The translations under genes and the position numbers were made by a program. A stretch of 64,000 nt of DNA. It comes from Halpernia frigidisoli (GTDB taxonomy: Bacteria; Bacteroidota; Bacteroidia; Flavobacteriales; Weeksellaceae). Positions 51,735 through 60,081 of this stretch are shown in pieces; the stretch's first letter is position 1, and the number at the start of each line of letters is the position of its first letter. The DNA lies in assembly GCF_900113805.1 (NCBI RefSeq), contig NZ_FOQT01000001.1, positions 558,001 through 622,000 of the forward strand, read 5' to 3'. Under the pieces are notes generated by a model that saw nothing but the letters and a program-made list of their open reading frames with translations, searched no databases and was not told the DNA's origin.

Positions 51735-52372
51735 ACCATTGATTCCAGTTCCTTCAGGCTTTCACTTTTTTTATTTACGTAGATGGTATTATGAAAAGTA
51801 TTTAGCTTTTTTAAGTTTTTTAATAGCTCTCCTTTTTCTTCTTTGTCAAGATTTCCACACATGATTTTTGAAACAACAGTGATGTCTTCCATAGAATCTT
51901 TGAAAACTTTTCTGCCTTTTTCCGTCACTGAAACACGCACACTTCTCTTGTCATTTTCATCAGGTGTTTCAGAAACAAGATCATTTTTCGTCAATCTTTT
52001 TATAATTTCTATACCACTTTGCTTTTCATGACCGTTTTTTTCAATCAACTGAGTTTTAGTTAAAGAATCGTAGTCCATAAGTCGGTATAAATACGTAAAA
52101 TCTTCATTAACAAGATCTGGATGATTTTCCAAACCTTTTCTTATGAGCTGTTTTCCATATCTTCCCAAAAGCAAAATCTGCTTTGTGATTTCATTTTCGA
52201 AGTTATTTACTTTCAAATCAAATTTGTCAGCCAAATTTATAGGATTTTCTTCTTCGTAAGCTTTTTCGTTTAAAAAATGACGAAAATCTTCAACCGTACA
52301 GTTGTTTTTATGTGCCTCCTTTTCAAAAGCTTTCACTTCTACAAGAAGATCCATTATTAAATTTATACTCAT
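51731..52372 (-). CDS. MarR-family transcriptional regulator
   Basis: 213 residues, with an N-terminal helical addition of about 60 residues before the winged-helix domain. LTKTQLIEKNGHEKQSGIEIIKRLTKNDLV (about 130-160) is the recognition helix region and DENDKRSVRVSVTEKGRKVF the wing. The ligand is unknown. It lies between the UbiB kinase and photolyase genes, so a role in light- or oxidative-stress control of the module is likely. Confidence 0.87.
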   Translation of the reverse strand: MSINLIMDLLVEVKAFEKEAHKNNCTVEDFRHFLNEKAYEEENPINLADKFDLKVNNFENEITKQILLLGRYGKQLIRKGLENHPDLVNEDFTYLYRLMDYDSLTKTQLIEKNGHEKQSGIEIIKRLTKNDLVSETPDENDKRSVRVSVTEKGRKVFKDSMEDITVVSKIMCGNLDKEEKGELLKNLKKLNTFHNTIYVNKKSESLKELESMV

Positions 52373-52384
52373 TTTAATTAGATT

Positions 52385-53701
52385 TTAATTATTGATTGAA
52401 AGATAATTATTTATCTTCACATTTTTTGCGCCAATTTCGTGCATTAAACTGTAAAGACCAAAAAAAGTTCTGTTAATATATATAAAATGTTTTGAACCGC
52501 GATTGCCATTCATATTTTTCATCTGCGTGTTTTTTGCATATTTCTGTCCTAAATCTGCAATGTCAGTAAAAAATTTATCATCAGAAAAGTCAAAAAATTC
52601 TGCCTGAAGAGGTTTTGTAAAAAGAACCAACAATTCTTTAAAAATTTCTTTAAAAAATTTTCGCTCTGCTGGTGAATCATCTTCACGGATAATTTCAAGT
52701 TCAAATAATTTCTTCTCAAAAAACTCTGGATTTTCAAGATTTTCTTTTACTGCCAGTTCAAAATAAGGAATGTAAAACTCATCCGGTACCTCTTTCATAC
52801 AACCAAAATCAATTGCGATCAGTTCATTTTCAGCATTTACTAAAAAATTACCAGGATGCGGATCAGCGTGCACTTTTCTTAAATTATGCATCTGATACAT
52901 ATAAAAATCCCAGAAAGTTTGTCCAACCTTATTAGCGATTTCTTCGCTTTTATTATTCTTAGAAAATTCTGAAAGTGGAACGCCGTCCATCCAATCCATT
53001 GTAATAATGCGTTCGTTGGAATATTCTTGATAATATTTAGGAAATAACAAATTGTCGATGTTTTTACAACTTTCAGCAACTTCCATACTTTGCTTAATTT
53101 CTAATATATAGTCAGTTTCTTCCAGCAATTTATTTTCAACCTCTTTAAAGTACTGATCAGAATCTTTTCCTTTAATATTAAACATTCTTATTGCAATAGG
53201 CTTTACCATCGCAAGATCGGTCGAAATGCTATCTGAAACGCCAGGATACTGAATTTTTACCGCCAGTTTTTTGCCATCTTTTTCTGCTCTGTGAACCTGA
53301 CCGATACTTGCTGCATTCACAGAATCTAAACTAAATTTATCAAATATTTCACTCGGATTTTTCCCAAAATATTTGCGGAAAGTTTTCGCGACAAGAGGCG
53401 CAGACAATGGCGGAACGGAAAACTGGCTTAAAGAAAATTTCTCAGAATAGGCCTCTGGCAGAATATTTTTCTCCATACTAAGCATTTGCGCTACTTTTAA
53501 AGCGCTTCCTTTCAATTCCTTTAAACTGTCATAGATGTCTTCCGCATTATTTTTATCTAAATTTGACTTTGCTTCTTCTTCAGTTTTAGTGATTTTTTCA
53601 CCGTAATATTTTAAATAATTCACACCCACTTTCGCTCCAGTTGTAATTAACTTAGATGCACGCTGAATTTTGGATGTTGGAATTTTATCTAATGTTTTCA
53701 T
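52385..53701 (-). CDS. ABC1/UbiB (AarF) family atypical kinase
   Basis: 438 residues from the ATG at 53701 (a second ATG one codon upstream). Kinase-like signatures: VNAASIGQVHRAEKDGK (modified nucleotide loop), KLAVKIQYPGV, TMDWMDGVPLSEF, HADPHPGNFLV and AIDFGCMKEVPDE. The family hallmark KxGQ reads KVAQ here (LKVAQMLS). Family members support quinone or isoprenoid-lipid metabolism as ATPases. Placement beside crt genes suits a lipid or carotenoid link. It starts 8 nt after the stop of the TetR gene. Confidence 0.9.
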   Translation of the reverse strand: MKTLDKIPTSKIQRASKLITTGAKVGVNYLKYYGEKITKTEEEAKSNLDKNNAEDIYDSLKELKGSALKVAQMLSMEKNILPEAYSEKFSLSQFSVPPLSAPLVAKTFRKYFGKNPSEIFDKFSLDSVNAASIGQVHRAEKDGKKLAVKIQYPGVSDSISTDLAMVKPIAIRMFNIKGKDSDQYFKEVENKLLEETDYILEIKQSMEVAESCKNIDNLLFPKYYQEYSNERIITMDWMDGVPLSEFSKNNKSEEIANKVGQTFWDFYMYQMHNLRKVHADPHPGNFLVNAENELIAIDFGCMKEVPDEFYIPYFELAVKENLENPEFFEKKLFELEIIREDDSPAERKFFKEIFKELLVLFTKPLQAEFFDFSDDKFFTDIADLGQKYAKNTQMKNMNGNRGSKHFIYINRTFFGLYSLMHEIGAKNVKINNYLSINN

Positions 53702-53709
53702 CAATTTTT

Positions 53710-54375
53710 TTAATTATTTCTAACTTTTTCTTTCCAGATAAATTTACCGAAGTCAAGCAGTTTTTCTAATGGTTTGGTATTTACAAAGTCAAAAGTTGAT
53801 TCTACAGATTTCTCTATATAAATGTCAGTTTTTTCAAAAGCCGAACTTGTATCGTCTATCCAAAATTTTAATGTTAATAAGAAATTATTCCAAAATAATT
53901 CTTCAACACCTTTATTTTTTAATTTTTCAAGTTTTTGGAGACTCGTGTTTTCCAACATATCACTCATGGTATTGATGTCTAAAGTTTTGATAAAATCTAA
54001 AAACATTGTTTTCAATTTTGACAATTTTTTTAAACGCTCCATCGGATTTCTGCTTTTCAAGATAACCATTACCAAACTTCGGTTCATGGTTAATTGCTCG
54101 AAATATGTAAAATAGAGGCTAAGCAATTTCGTTTTGCTGTCCATTTGCATATAATTTTCATCATTTGCTAATAAAAAAAGGCTTTCTTCAAAGAAATAAA
54201 CCAAATATTCTTTTTCGATTTCCTCGAAATTAGCAAAGAAAATATAGAACTCGTTTTCAGACATTTCATTATCTTCACAGAATGAATAAACGTTTTTCGG
54301 CGGATGATTGTGTCTTAAGATATAGTCAGAATATTTTTTAAGAATCGTTTTTTTATCTATCAAGGAATTTTCCAT
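53710..54375 (-). CDS. TetR-family transcriptional regulator
   Basis: 221 residues. An N-terminal DNA-binding helix bundle with KILKKYSDYILRHNHPPKN, NEMSENEFYIFFANF (the recognition helix) and a mostly helical ligand domain with a single Trp-rich FWNNFLLTLKFW segment. It is divergent from crtI with about 85 bp between the coding regions; an AAAAATA-GTA-TATTTTT inverted repeat lies on the crtI promoter, so it is a candidate controller of the pigment operon and of its own gene. Confidence 0.83.
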   Translation of the reverse strand: MENSLIDKKTILKKYSDYILRHNHPPKNVYSFCEDNEMSENEFYIFFANFEEIEKEYLVYFFEESLFLLANDENYMQMDSKTKLLSLYFTYFEQLTMNRSLVMVILKSRNPMERLKKLSKLKTMFLDFIKTLDINTMSDMLENTSLQKLEKLKNKGVEELFWNNFLLTLKFWIDDTSSAFEKTDIYIEKSVESTFDFVNTKPLEKLLDFGKFIWKEKVRNN

Positions 54376-54397
54376 TTTTATATATTTAATTATTAAA

Positions 54398-54405
54398 CAA
54401 AAGTA
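54398..54405 (-). promoter_or_regulatory. Candidate -7 box of the TetR operon
   Basis: Minus strand TACTTTTG, exact TAnnTTTG, leader about 20 nt. No -33 TTTG at the standard distance. Confidence 0.45.
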
Positions 54406-54415
54406 GTAAAAATAT

Positions 54416-54446
54416 TTTCTAATTTATTAAAAATAGTATATTTTTG
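54416..54446 (+). promoter_or_regulatory. crtI: Candidate promoter of the crtI operon
   Basis: TTTC (54416-54419), a 19-nt spacer, TATTTTTG (54439-54446); start codon 15 nt further on. Confidence 0.58.
54429..54445. promoter_or_regulatory. AAAAATA-GTA-TATTTTT operator candidate
   Basis: Perfect 7-bp inverted repeat covering most of the crtI -7 box. A repressor bound here would block crtI; the divergent TetR or the MarR regulator is the obvious candidate. Confidence 0.5.
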
Positions 54447-54460
54447 TGCTAAGTTATTTT

Positions 54461-55924
54461 ATGAAGAAAGTTATCATCATTGGTTCCGGATTTTCTGCAA
54501 TTGCATCTGCCTGTTATATGGCAAAAGCGGGTTTTGAAGTAATCGTTCTGGAAAAGAATGAGCAAATAGGAGGCCGCGCTTCTCTCTGGGAAAAGGAAAA
54601 TTTTAAATTTGATATGGGTCCAAGCTGGTATTGGATGCCGGACATTTTCGAAAAATTCTTCGCAGATTTTGGTAAAAAAGTTTCTGAATATTATGAGTTA
54701 AAAAAACTGTCCCCGGGTTACAGGGTTTATTTTGGTGAAAATGATTTTATAGATATTTCAGACGAGCCGGAAAAAATTATCGAGAAATTTGAAGAAGTAG
54801 AGCCCGGAAGTGGGAAGCATTTGAGAAAATTTATGTCAGATGCTAAAAAAAACTATGCCATTGCGATGCAGGATCTGGTTTATAATCCAGGAAAATCGCT
54901 GTTAGAATTAGTAAGTATTAAAACAGCAGTTCGTTTACCGCTGTTTGTTCAAAACATCAAACAGACTGTTCGAAAAAATATAAAAAATCCTAAACTTCAA
55001 AGTATTTTAGAATTTCCTGTTTTGTTTTTAGGGGCAAAACCAAGCGACACACCGGCTTTTTATAATTTCATGAACCACGCAGATTTTGGGATGGGAACAT
55101 GGTATCCAAAAGGTGGATTTAATGCGGTGGCAAAAGGAATGGCGAAACTAGCGACAGAACTAGGTGTAAAATTTCATGTTAATGAAGAAGTTTTAAAAAT
55201 AGAAACTGAAAATAATAAGGTAAAAACGATTAAGACCAACAAAGGAAATTATTTCGCTGATATTGTAATTTCTGGTGCAGATTATGCGCACACAGAAACT
55301 TTATTAGATGAAGATGTAAAAAATTATTCCGAAAAGTATTGGCAAAAGAAGGTTTTTGCACCTTCTTCATTCTTATATTATGTGGCCTTTGATAAAAAAA
55401 TTAAAAATCTGGAACATCATAATTTGTTCTTCGATACAGATTTTGAGAAACATGCAGAAGAAATTTATGACGATCCGAAATTGCCGAAAAAACCGCTGTT
55501 TTACGCAAATTTTTCCAGTATGACAGATTTAGATCTGGCTCCGGAAGGAAAGGAAGTTGGTTTTTTTCTAATTCCTGTTGCGGTAGATCTTGAAGATTCT
55601 GAGGAAATTCATGAGCATTATTTTAATTTAATTTTGGACAGAATAAAAGAAAATACTGGAGAAGATCTTAAACCACTCGTTTTATTTAAAAGAAGTTTTG
55701 GAGTTCAGGATTTTAAGGATAGATATAATTCCTGTCGTGGGAATGCTTATGGATTAGCAAACACGTTGCTGCAAACTTCAATATTGAGACCACAGATTGA
55801 TAACAAGAAAATTAAAAATCTTTTTTACACAGGACAATTAACCGTTCCGGGACCTGGAGTTCCACCGGCGTTGATTTCAGGTAAAGTGGTAACGGATTAT
55901 ATTTTGAAAAAATTTGTTAAATAA
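54461..55924 (+). CDS. crtI: Phytoene desaturase
   Basis: 487 residues from the ATG at 54461, chosen because it directly gives the FAD motif MKKVIIIGSGFSAIASA; an ATG at 54446 only adds a non-conserved segment inside the promoter. Further features: VLEKNEQIGGRASLWEKENFKFDMGPSWYWMP near 30-65 (phytoene desaturase signature) and YNSCRGNAYGLANTLLQTS near 425, ending with FYTGQLTVPGPGVPPALISGK, the C-terminal FAD signature. It turns phytoene into lycopene in the membrane. First gene of the pigment operon. Confidence 0.95.
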   Translation: MKKVIIIGSGFSAIASACYMAKAGFEVIVLEKNEQIGGRASLWEKENFKFDMGPSWYWMPDIFEKFFADFGKKVSEYYELKKLSPGYRVYFGENDFIDISDEPEKIIEKFEEVEPGSGKHLRKFMSDAKKNYAIAMQDLVYNPGKSLLELVSIKTAVRLPLFVQNIKQTVRKNIKNPKLQSILEFPVLFLGAKPSDTPAFYNFMNHADFGMGTWYPKGGFNAVAKGMAKLATELGVKFHVNEEVLKIETENNKVKTIKTNKGNYFADIVISGADYAHTETLLDEDVKNYSEKYWQKKVFAPSSFLYYVAFDKKIKNLEHHNLFFDTDFEKHAEEIYDDPKLPKKPLFYANFSSMTDLDLAPEGKEVGFFLIPVAVDLEDSEEIHEHYFNLILDRIKENTGEDLKPLVLFKRSFGVQDFKDRYNSCRGNAYGLANTLLQTSILRPQIDNKKIKNLFYTGQLTVPGPGVPPALISGKVVTDYILKKFVK

Positions 55925-55989
55925 TAATATATACACAAAAAATAAAAAAATTCACTAATTTTGAAATAAAAGTCGAAAGAAGCGAAAAT

Positions 55990-56070
55990 TGCGCCCCGAC
56001 TTGAGTGGAAATCCTTTTTTTTGCATTTGAAAAAAAAGATTGGGAACGGAAGGCGGACAAAGGCGCCCAA
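55990..56070 (+). ncRNA. Structured intergenic element, copy D (between crtI and crtB)
   Basis: GCGCC-CCGAC-TTGAGTGGAAATCC, T8/A8 stem with GCATTTG loop, GATTGGGAACGGAAGG, then GGCGCCC; the outer stem GCGCC/GGCGC is exact. It lies inside the pigment operon, on the same strand, so it should be part of the crt transcript if read-through occurs. Confidence 0.58.
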
Positions 56071-56123
56071 AAGAATTAAAAAATATTTTAGGATTAAAAA
56101 ATTGCCTAAATTAAATATAAAGA

Positions 56124-56966
56124 ATGATACAAAATTTGCATGATCAGGTAAGTTTTAGTTGTAGCAAACTGGTTACAAAATCTTATAGCAGTTCATTTTC
56201 TCGCGCAATTTTGCTTTTTCCGGAAGAGATTCGGCAGGCGATTTATAATATTTACGGTTTTGTTCGATTTGCCGATGAAATAGTAGATACTTTTCATGAT
56301 TTTCCCAAAAGAGAGTTGATGGATGATTTTATGAAACAGTATGAAGATGCCATGAACAAAGGGATTTCACTGAACCCGATTTTGCATTCTTTCACGCAAA
56401 CGGTGAAAAAATATCAGATCGATCAAGGTTTAATTGATGCTTTTATAGATTCAATGTATATGGATCTGGGCGAAATAAATTATCAAAATAGGGCAGAATA
56501 TGAAGCTTATATTTATGGAAGTGCGGAAGTTGTAGGTTTGATGTGTTTGACGGTTTTTGTAAATGGAGATGTGAAAGAGTTTAAAAAACTGGAGCCTTTT
56601 GCGAGAAGTTTAGGTGCGGCTTTTCAAAAAATAAATTTTTTAAGAGATATTCAAGCTGATTTTTTAGTTTTAAATCGGATGTATTTTCCGGGAGTGGATT
56701 TTAATAATTTCACTCAGGAAGATAAAAATACTATTGAAAAAGATATTGCCTATGACTTTGAACAAGCATTGATCGGCATAAAAATGCTGCCGATTTCCAG
56801 TAAATTAGCCGTGTTTATGGCTTACCGCTATTACATTAATTTATTTAAAAAAATTAAAAATACGGAACCAAAAGTGTTGCTTACAAAGAGAATCCGAGTG
56901 AGCAACGCAAGGAAAGCTTATTTAATGTTTGAACTTTTACTTACCAAGAATCTTAATTTATTGTGA
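56124..56966 (+). CDS. crtB: Phytoene synthase
   Basis: 280 residues. Both Mg-diphosphate aspartate motifs are present: DEIVD at 51-55 and RDIQAD with D175 and D179 (DxxxD). SYSSSFSRA and FVRFADEIVDTFH are typical. It condenses two geranylgeranyl diphosphates into phytoene. The following gene overlaps its stop codon by 4 nt (GTGA). Confidence 0.95.
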   Translation: MIQNLHDQVSFSCSKLVTKSYSSSFSRAILLFPEEIRQAIYNIYGFVRFADEIVDTFHDFPKRELMDDFMKQYEDAMNKGISLNPILHSFTQTVKKYQIDQGLIDAFIDSMYMDLGEINYQNRAEYEAYIYGSAEVVGLMCLTVFVNGDVKEFKKLEPFARSLGAAFQKINFLRDIQADFLVLNRMYFPGVDFNNFTQEDKNTIEKDIAYDFEQALIGIKMLPISSKLAVFMAYRYYINLFKKIKNTEPKVLLTKRIRVSNARKAYLMFELLLTKNLNLL

Positions 56967-57421
56967 AAAAAAAGTTTGGTTTTACACTAATATTTTTAAC
57001 GATCATGATGCAGGCGCAAAACAGAACAGAATATACCAATCTGATGCTAAAATCTGAAAATTCTGAAGTGGCAACACAACAGTTTTTAACTAAAGCAAAG
57101 GAAGATTTCAAAAGCACAAAACTTCCTATTTTCGGGGCTTATATCGGCATTGGAAATCTTTTTATGGCAAAACATGCCGGAAATCCTTTTTCTAAATTAT
57201 CCTATTTTAAAACGGGGAAAAAATTTCTTGAAAAAGCAGTTTCTTCAGCTCCAGAAAGTTTAGAAATACGTTTTTTGCGGTATACAACACAAACTGAAAT
57301 GCCTGCTTTTTTGGGCTATAACAAAAATATGGCGGAAGATAAAATATTTATTTTAGACCACTACAAAGATTCAAAAGATGAAGTATTGGTTGAACAGATA
57401 AAACAATTTTTAAAAATTTAA
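56963..57421 (+). CDS. Secreted protein of unknown function in the pigment operon
   Basis: 152 residues, starting with GTG that overlaps the crtB stop. Signal peptide MKKKFGFTLIFLTIMMQAQ. The mature part is mostly helical with TPR-like character (TKAKEDFKSTKLP, FGAYIGIGNLFMAKHAG, LEKAVSSAPESLEIRFLRY). Families with this pattern in flavobacterial crt clusters are annotated as hypothetical. Tight overlap with crtB and 4-nt gap to crtZ argue for a real function in the pathway, for example in carotenoid handling at the envelope, but this is inference. Confidence 0.75.
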   Translation: MKKKFGFTLIFLTIMMQAQNRTEYTNLMLKSENSEVATQQFLTKAKEDFKSTKLPIFGAYIGIGNLFMAKHAGNPFSKLSYFKTGKKFLEKAVSSAPESLEIRFLRYTTQTEMPAFLGYNKNMAEDKIFILDHYKDSKDEVLVEQIKQFLKI

Positions 57422-57425
57422 TTTA

Positions 57426-57875
57426 ATGCAGATTTTACTTTATATATTGACAACTTTGGCCGTTTTTGTAACAATGGAAGGTGTCACGTGGCTTACTCAC
57501 AAATACATCATGCACGGTTTTGGTTGGTATTTTCACGAAGATCACCATCAGCCGGGATATCCGCACGTTTTTGAGAAAAATGATGCGTTCTTTGTTGTTT
57601 TTGCAATTCCAAGTATGCTTTTATTTTACTTTGGAACCTGGCACGGCCTTAATTATTTGTTTTTTATAGGTTTGGGAATATTAATGTATGGAACCGCTTA
57701 TTTTTTGATACATGATGTTTTAATTCACCGCCGTTTCAAATGGTTTGATAATACGAATAATTATTATCTCAAAGGATTACGAAAAGCGCACAAAATTCAC
57801 CATAAACATTTAGGAAAAGAGAAAGGTGAAAATTTCGGCATGTTGTATGTGCCGATAAGATATTTTAAAATGTAG
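57426..57875 (+). CDS. crtZ: Beta-carotene hydroxylase
   Basis: 149 residues, membrane protein of the fatty-acid-hydroxylase superfamily. The histidine boxes for the di-iron centre are HKYIMH (25-30), HEDHH (37-41), HDVLIHRR near 100 and HKIHHKH near 120. It adds hydroxyl groups to beta-carotene rings to give zeaxanthin. It is 4 nt downstream of the secreted-protein gene and 2 nt upstream of the cyclase gene. Confidence 0.95.
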   Translation: MQILLYILTTLAVFVTMEGVTWLTHKYIMHGFGWYFHEDHHQPGYPHVFEKNDAFFVVFAIPSMLLFYFGTWHGLNYLFFIGLGILMYGTAYFLIHDVLIHRRFKWFDNTNNYYLKGLRKAHKIHHKHLGKEKGENFGMLYVPIRYFKM

Positions 57876-57877
57876 AG

Positions 57878-58570
57878 ATGAATTATTACTACATCCTTTT
57901 GGATATGTTTTCTTTTTTAGTCCCTTTTGCTTTTAGTTTTGAAAAGAAAATGCTGCATTTTATTCAATATTGGAAGGCGTTTTTCACTGCAATTATTTCA
58001 GTTGGCTTATTTTTTATAGCGTGGGACATTTATTTCACTTATCAGGATGTATGGGGTTTCAGTCCGCAATATCTTCTTGGCATAGATATTTTTAGATTGC
58101 CGTTGGAAGAGTGGTTGTTTTTTTTATTAATTCCTTATTCCAGTTTGTTCATTCATTATGCGCTGCTTTATTTTTTTCCAAAACCTCAATTAGGCGTAAA
58201 ACTAACTCAAATAATAACCGTTTTTTTATTTGGAATATCTCTTTATGTTGCCGTTTTCCATCATGATAAAATTTATACATTTTGCAGCTTTGGACTGTTT
58301 GCGATTTTAATGTTATTGCAGTTGGTCTTTAAGTACCGATACGCACGACGGTTTTATTTAAGTTTTATTGTTATTTACATCCCTTTTTTCTTTGTTAATA
58401 ATGCCTTAACTGGCGCATATTCAGAAAGTCCGGTTGTGTATTATAACACTTCAGAAATTATTGGATATAGAGTAGGAACGATGCCTTTAGAAGATAGTTT
58501 TTATTGTTTTTCATTGCTCTACGGAATTTTATTGGTCTTTGAATATTTAAAGAATAAGTGGAATTATTGA
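57878..58570 (+). CDS. crtY: Lycopene cyclase (CrtYcd type)
   Basis: 230 residues with about seven hydrophobic helices in two related halves. The repeated signature is FRLPLEEWLFF in the first half and GTMPLEDSFYCF in the second, the PxE(E/D) motif of heterodimeric-type CrtYc/CrtYd cyclases fused into one chain. It closes both ends of lycopene to beta rings. Together with crtI, crtB and crtZ it completes the route to zeaxanthin. Confidence 0.93.
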   Translation: MNYYYILLDMFSFLVPFAFSFEKKMLHFIQYWKAFFTAIISVGLFFIAWDIYFTYQDVWGFSPQYLLGIDIFRLPLEEWLFFLLIPYSSLFIHYALLYFFPKPQLGVKLTQIITVFLFGISLYVAVFHHDKIYTFCSFGLFAILMLLQLVFKYRYARRFYLSFIVIYIPFFFVNNALTGAYSESPVVYYNTSEIIGYRVGTMPLEDSFYCFSLLYGILLVFEYLKNKWNY

Positions 58571-58686
58571 AAACCTAAGACAAATATCACAAAAGCTTTT
58601 ATGTACAAAGACAAGTAATACCAATTTTTATTCACAAATATTATTGAAAATCTGCGTGAAAAAAATTAAAAAATTAATTTAAAAAA

Positions 58687-59175
58687 ATGAACTTGAATAT
58701 TAAAAAACAATCTGGTATTTATACTTTAACATCCGAGCAGATTTTACCGATAAGTTTAGAAACCGCGTGGGAATTTTTCTCTACACCAAAAAATTTAGAT
58801 AAAATTACGCCTGCGGAAATGAATTTTAACATTACAAATGATCCACCAGACAAAACTTATCCCGGACAAATTATTACTTATAAAATCGGAATTTTACCCG
58901 GTATAAAATCTAATTGGGTAACGGAAATCACACAATTAAAAGAGAAAGAATTTTTCGTTGATGAGCAACGTTTTGGACCTTATGCAATGTGGCATCATGA
59001 ACATCATTTCGAAAAAATTTCTGAATCAGAAACGTTAATGCGAGATCTTCTTAATTTTAAAATGCCATTAGGCGCGTTTGGTGACTTGGTTGCCGGAAAA
59101 TTAGTTTTAAATAAGGTGAAATTTATTTTTGAAAGTCGATTCAAAATTCTGGAAGATTATTTCTCACGAAAATAA
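58687..59175 (+). CDS. SRPBCC (START-like) family protein
   Basis: 162 residues. LTSEQILPISLETAWEFFSTPKNLDKITP is the typical start and MWHHEHHFEKI the mid-strand; the fold binds hydrophobic ligands in a pocket. It follows the pigment genes by 116 nt and is a frequent neighbour of flavobacterial crt clusters, so lipid or carotenoid binding is plausible. Function unproven. Confidence 0.8.
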   Translation: MNLNIKKQSGIYTLTSEQILPISLETAWEFFSTPKNLDKITPAEMNFNITNDPPDKTYPGQIITYKIGILPGIKSNWVTEITQLKEKEFFVDEQRFGPYAMWHHEHHFEKISESETLMRDLLNFKMPLGAFGDLVAGKLVLNKVKFIFESRFKILEDYFSRK

Positions 59176-59223
59176 TCACACATCAGTATTTTAAAATTAT
59201 TCGGAAACATTCTAAAAAAAAAA

Positions 59224-59294
59224 ACTTGCCTTTTAGATTTATCTATTTTTTAAATAAATCAATTAAGGCAAGTCTTAAAAGAGAACTCTCTTTT
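59224..59294. terminator. Two successive hairpins between convergent genes
   Basis: A long hairpin ACTTGCCTT ... AAGGCAAGT (59224-59273) encloses a second stem GATTTAT/ATAAATC; then AAAAGAGA-AC-TCTCTTTT at 59277-59294. They separate the SRPBCC gene from the leftward Crp/Fnr gene and can act as terminators in both directions. Confidence 0.65.
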
Positions 59295-59359
59295 TCATCA
59301 ATTGTGTTAGAATCGGTAACAAAGGTAGTATCTCAAAAACTTATTTTACTTAACATTTG

Positions 59360-60007
59360 TTAATTTCCTTTAAGTTTTATTCTTTCTTTACGAATTCTTG
59401 ATAAATGTACAGCTGAAATATTTAACCAGGAAGCAAGATGTTTGAGTGGAACGACATCCAAATAATATTTAAAATAACTTTCTAAAAAATCATAATTTTC
59501 AGCAGCGCTGTTGAAAGTTAATAGATTTTTTATCTTTAATAAATTGACGTAATGCTCTTCCATTACCAGCAAACCGTAAATTGCCCAATCGTGGTATTGA
59601 GCGTAAAGTGCCATTAAATTTTCTCTGTCAATCGAGTAAATAAGTGAATCTTCATAGCAGCAAATATCGCAATTACTGGCATTCTGCGTGCTGAAACTTT
59701 CATAATCTGTGATAACCGTTTTTTTCGGTTCCAGCCAAATTGTTTTTTCTTCCCCGTTCTTATTTGTAAAATAGCAGCGTGTAACAGAACTTTCGGCCAT
59801 AAAAATCCTTTTGCATATTTCTCCGGTTTTTAAAATAAAATCGCCGCTTTTGCACTCAGTTATTTGAAATTTATCAACACCTGTCTCTAAAATTTCTAAA
59901 TTAAAATCTGGTTTATAAGATAGAACAGTTTCCTTTATAAAACTTTTATCTCCATTATTCTTTATCATTAATATATTATTTAAAAGGTCTTTACCTGAAA
60001 TTACCAA
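59360..60007 (-). CDS. Crp/Fnr-type regulator with cNMP-binding domain
   Basis: 215 residues; the ATG at 59968 (13 residues shorter) is also possible. The N-terminal beta-roll has GDFILKTGEICKRIFMAES, and the C-terminus LKHLASWLNISAVHLSRIRKER is the HTH with recognition helix. It has the CDICCY stretch, which lies outside a classical Fe-S binding pattern. Signal ligand unknown. It might regulate the adjacent symporter, but there is no shared promoter. Confidence 0.85.
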   Translation of the reverse strand: MVISGKDLLNNILMIKNNGDKSFIKETVLSYKPDFNLEILETGVDKFQITECKSGDFILKTGEICKRIFMAESSVTRCYFTNKNGEEKTIWLEPKKTVITDYESFSTQNASNCDICCYEDSLIYSIDRENLMALYAQYHDWAIYGLLVMEEHYVNLLKIKNLLTFNSAAENYDFLESYFKYYLDVVPLKHLASWLNISAVHLSRIRKERIKLKGN

Positions 60008-60081
60008 GTTTGGTGTGGGCTTTAAAATTATTTACTCTTAATTTTTTAAATTTTATTTTTTTTATTGACGAGTTTTCGCTT

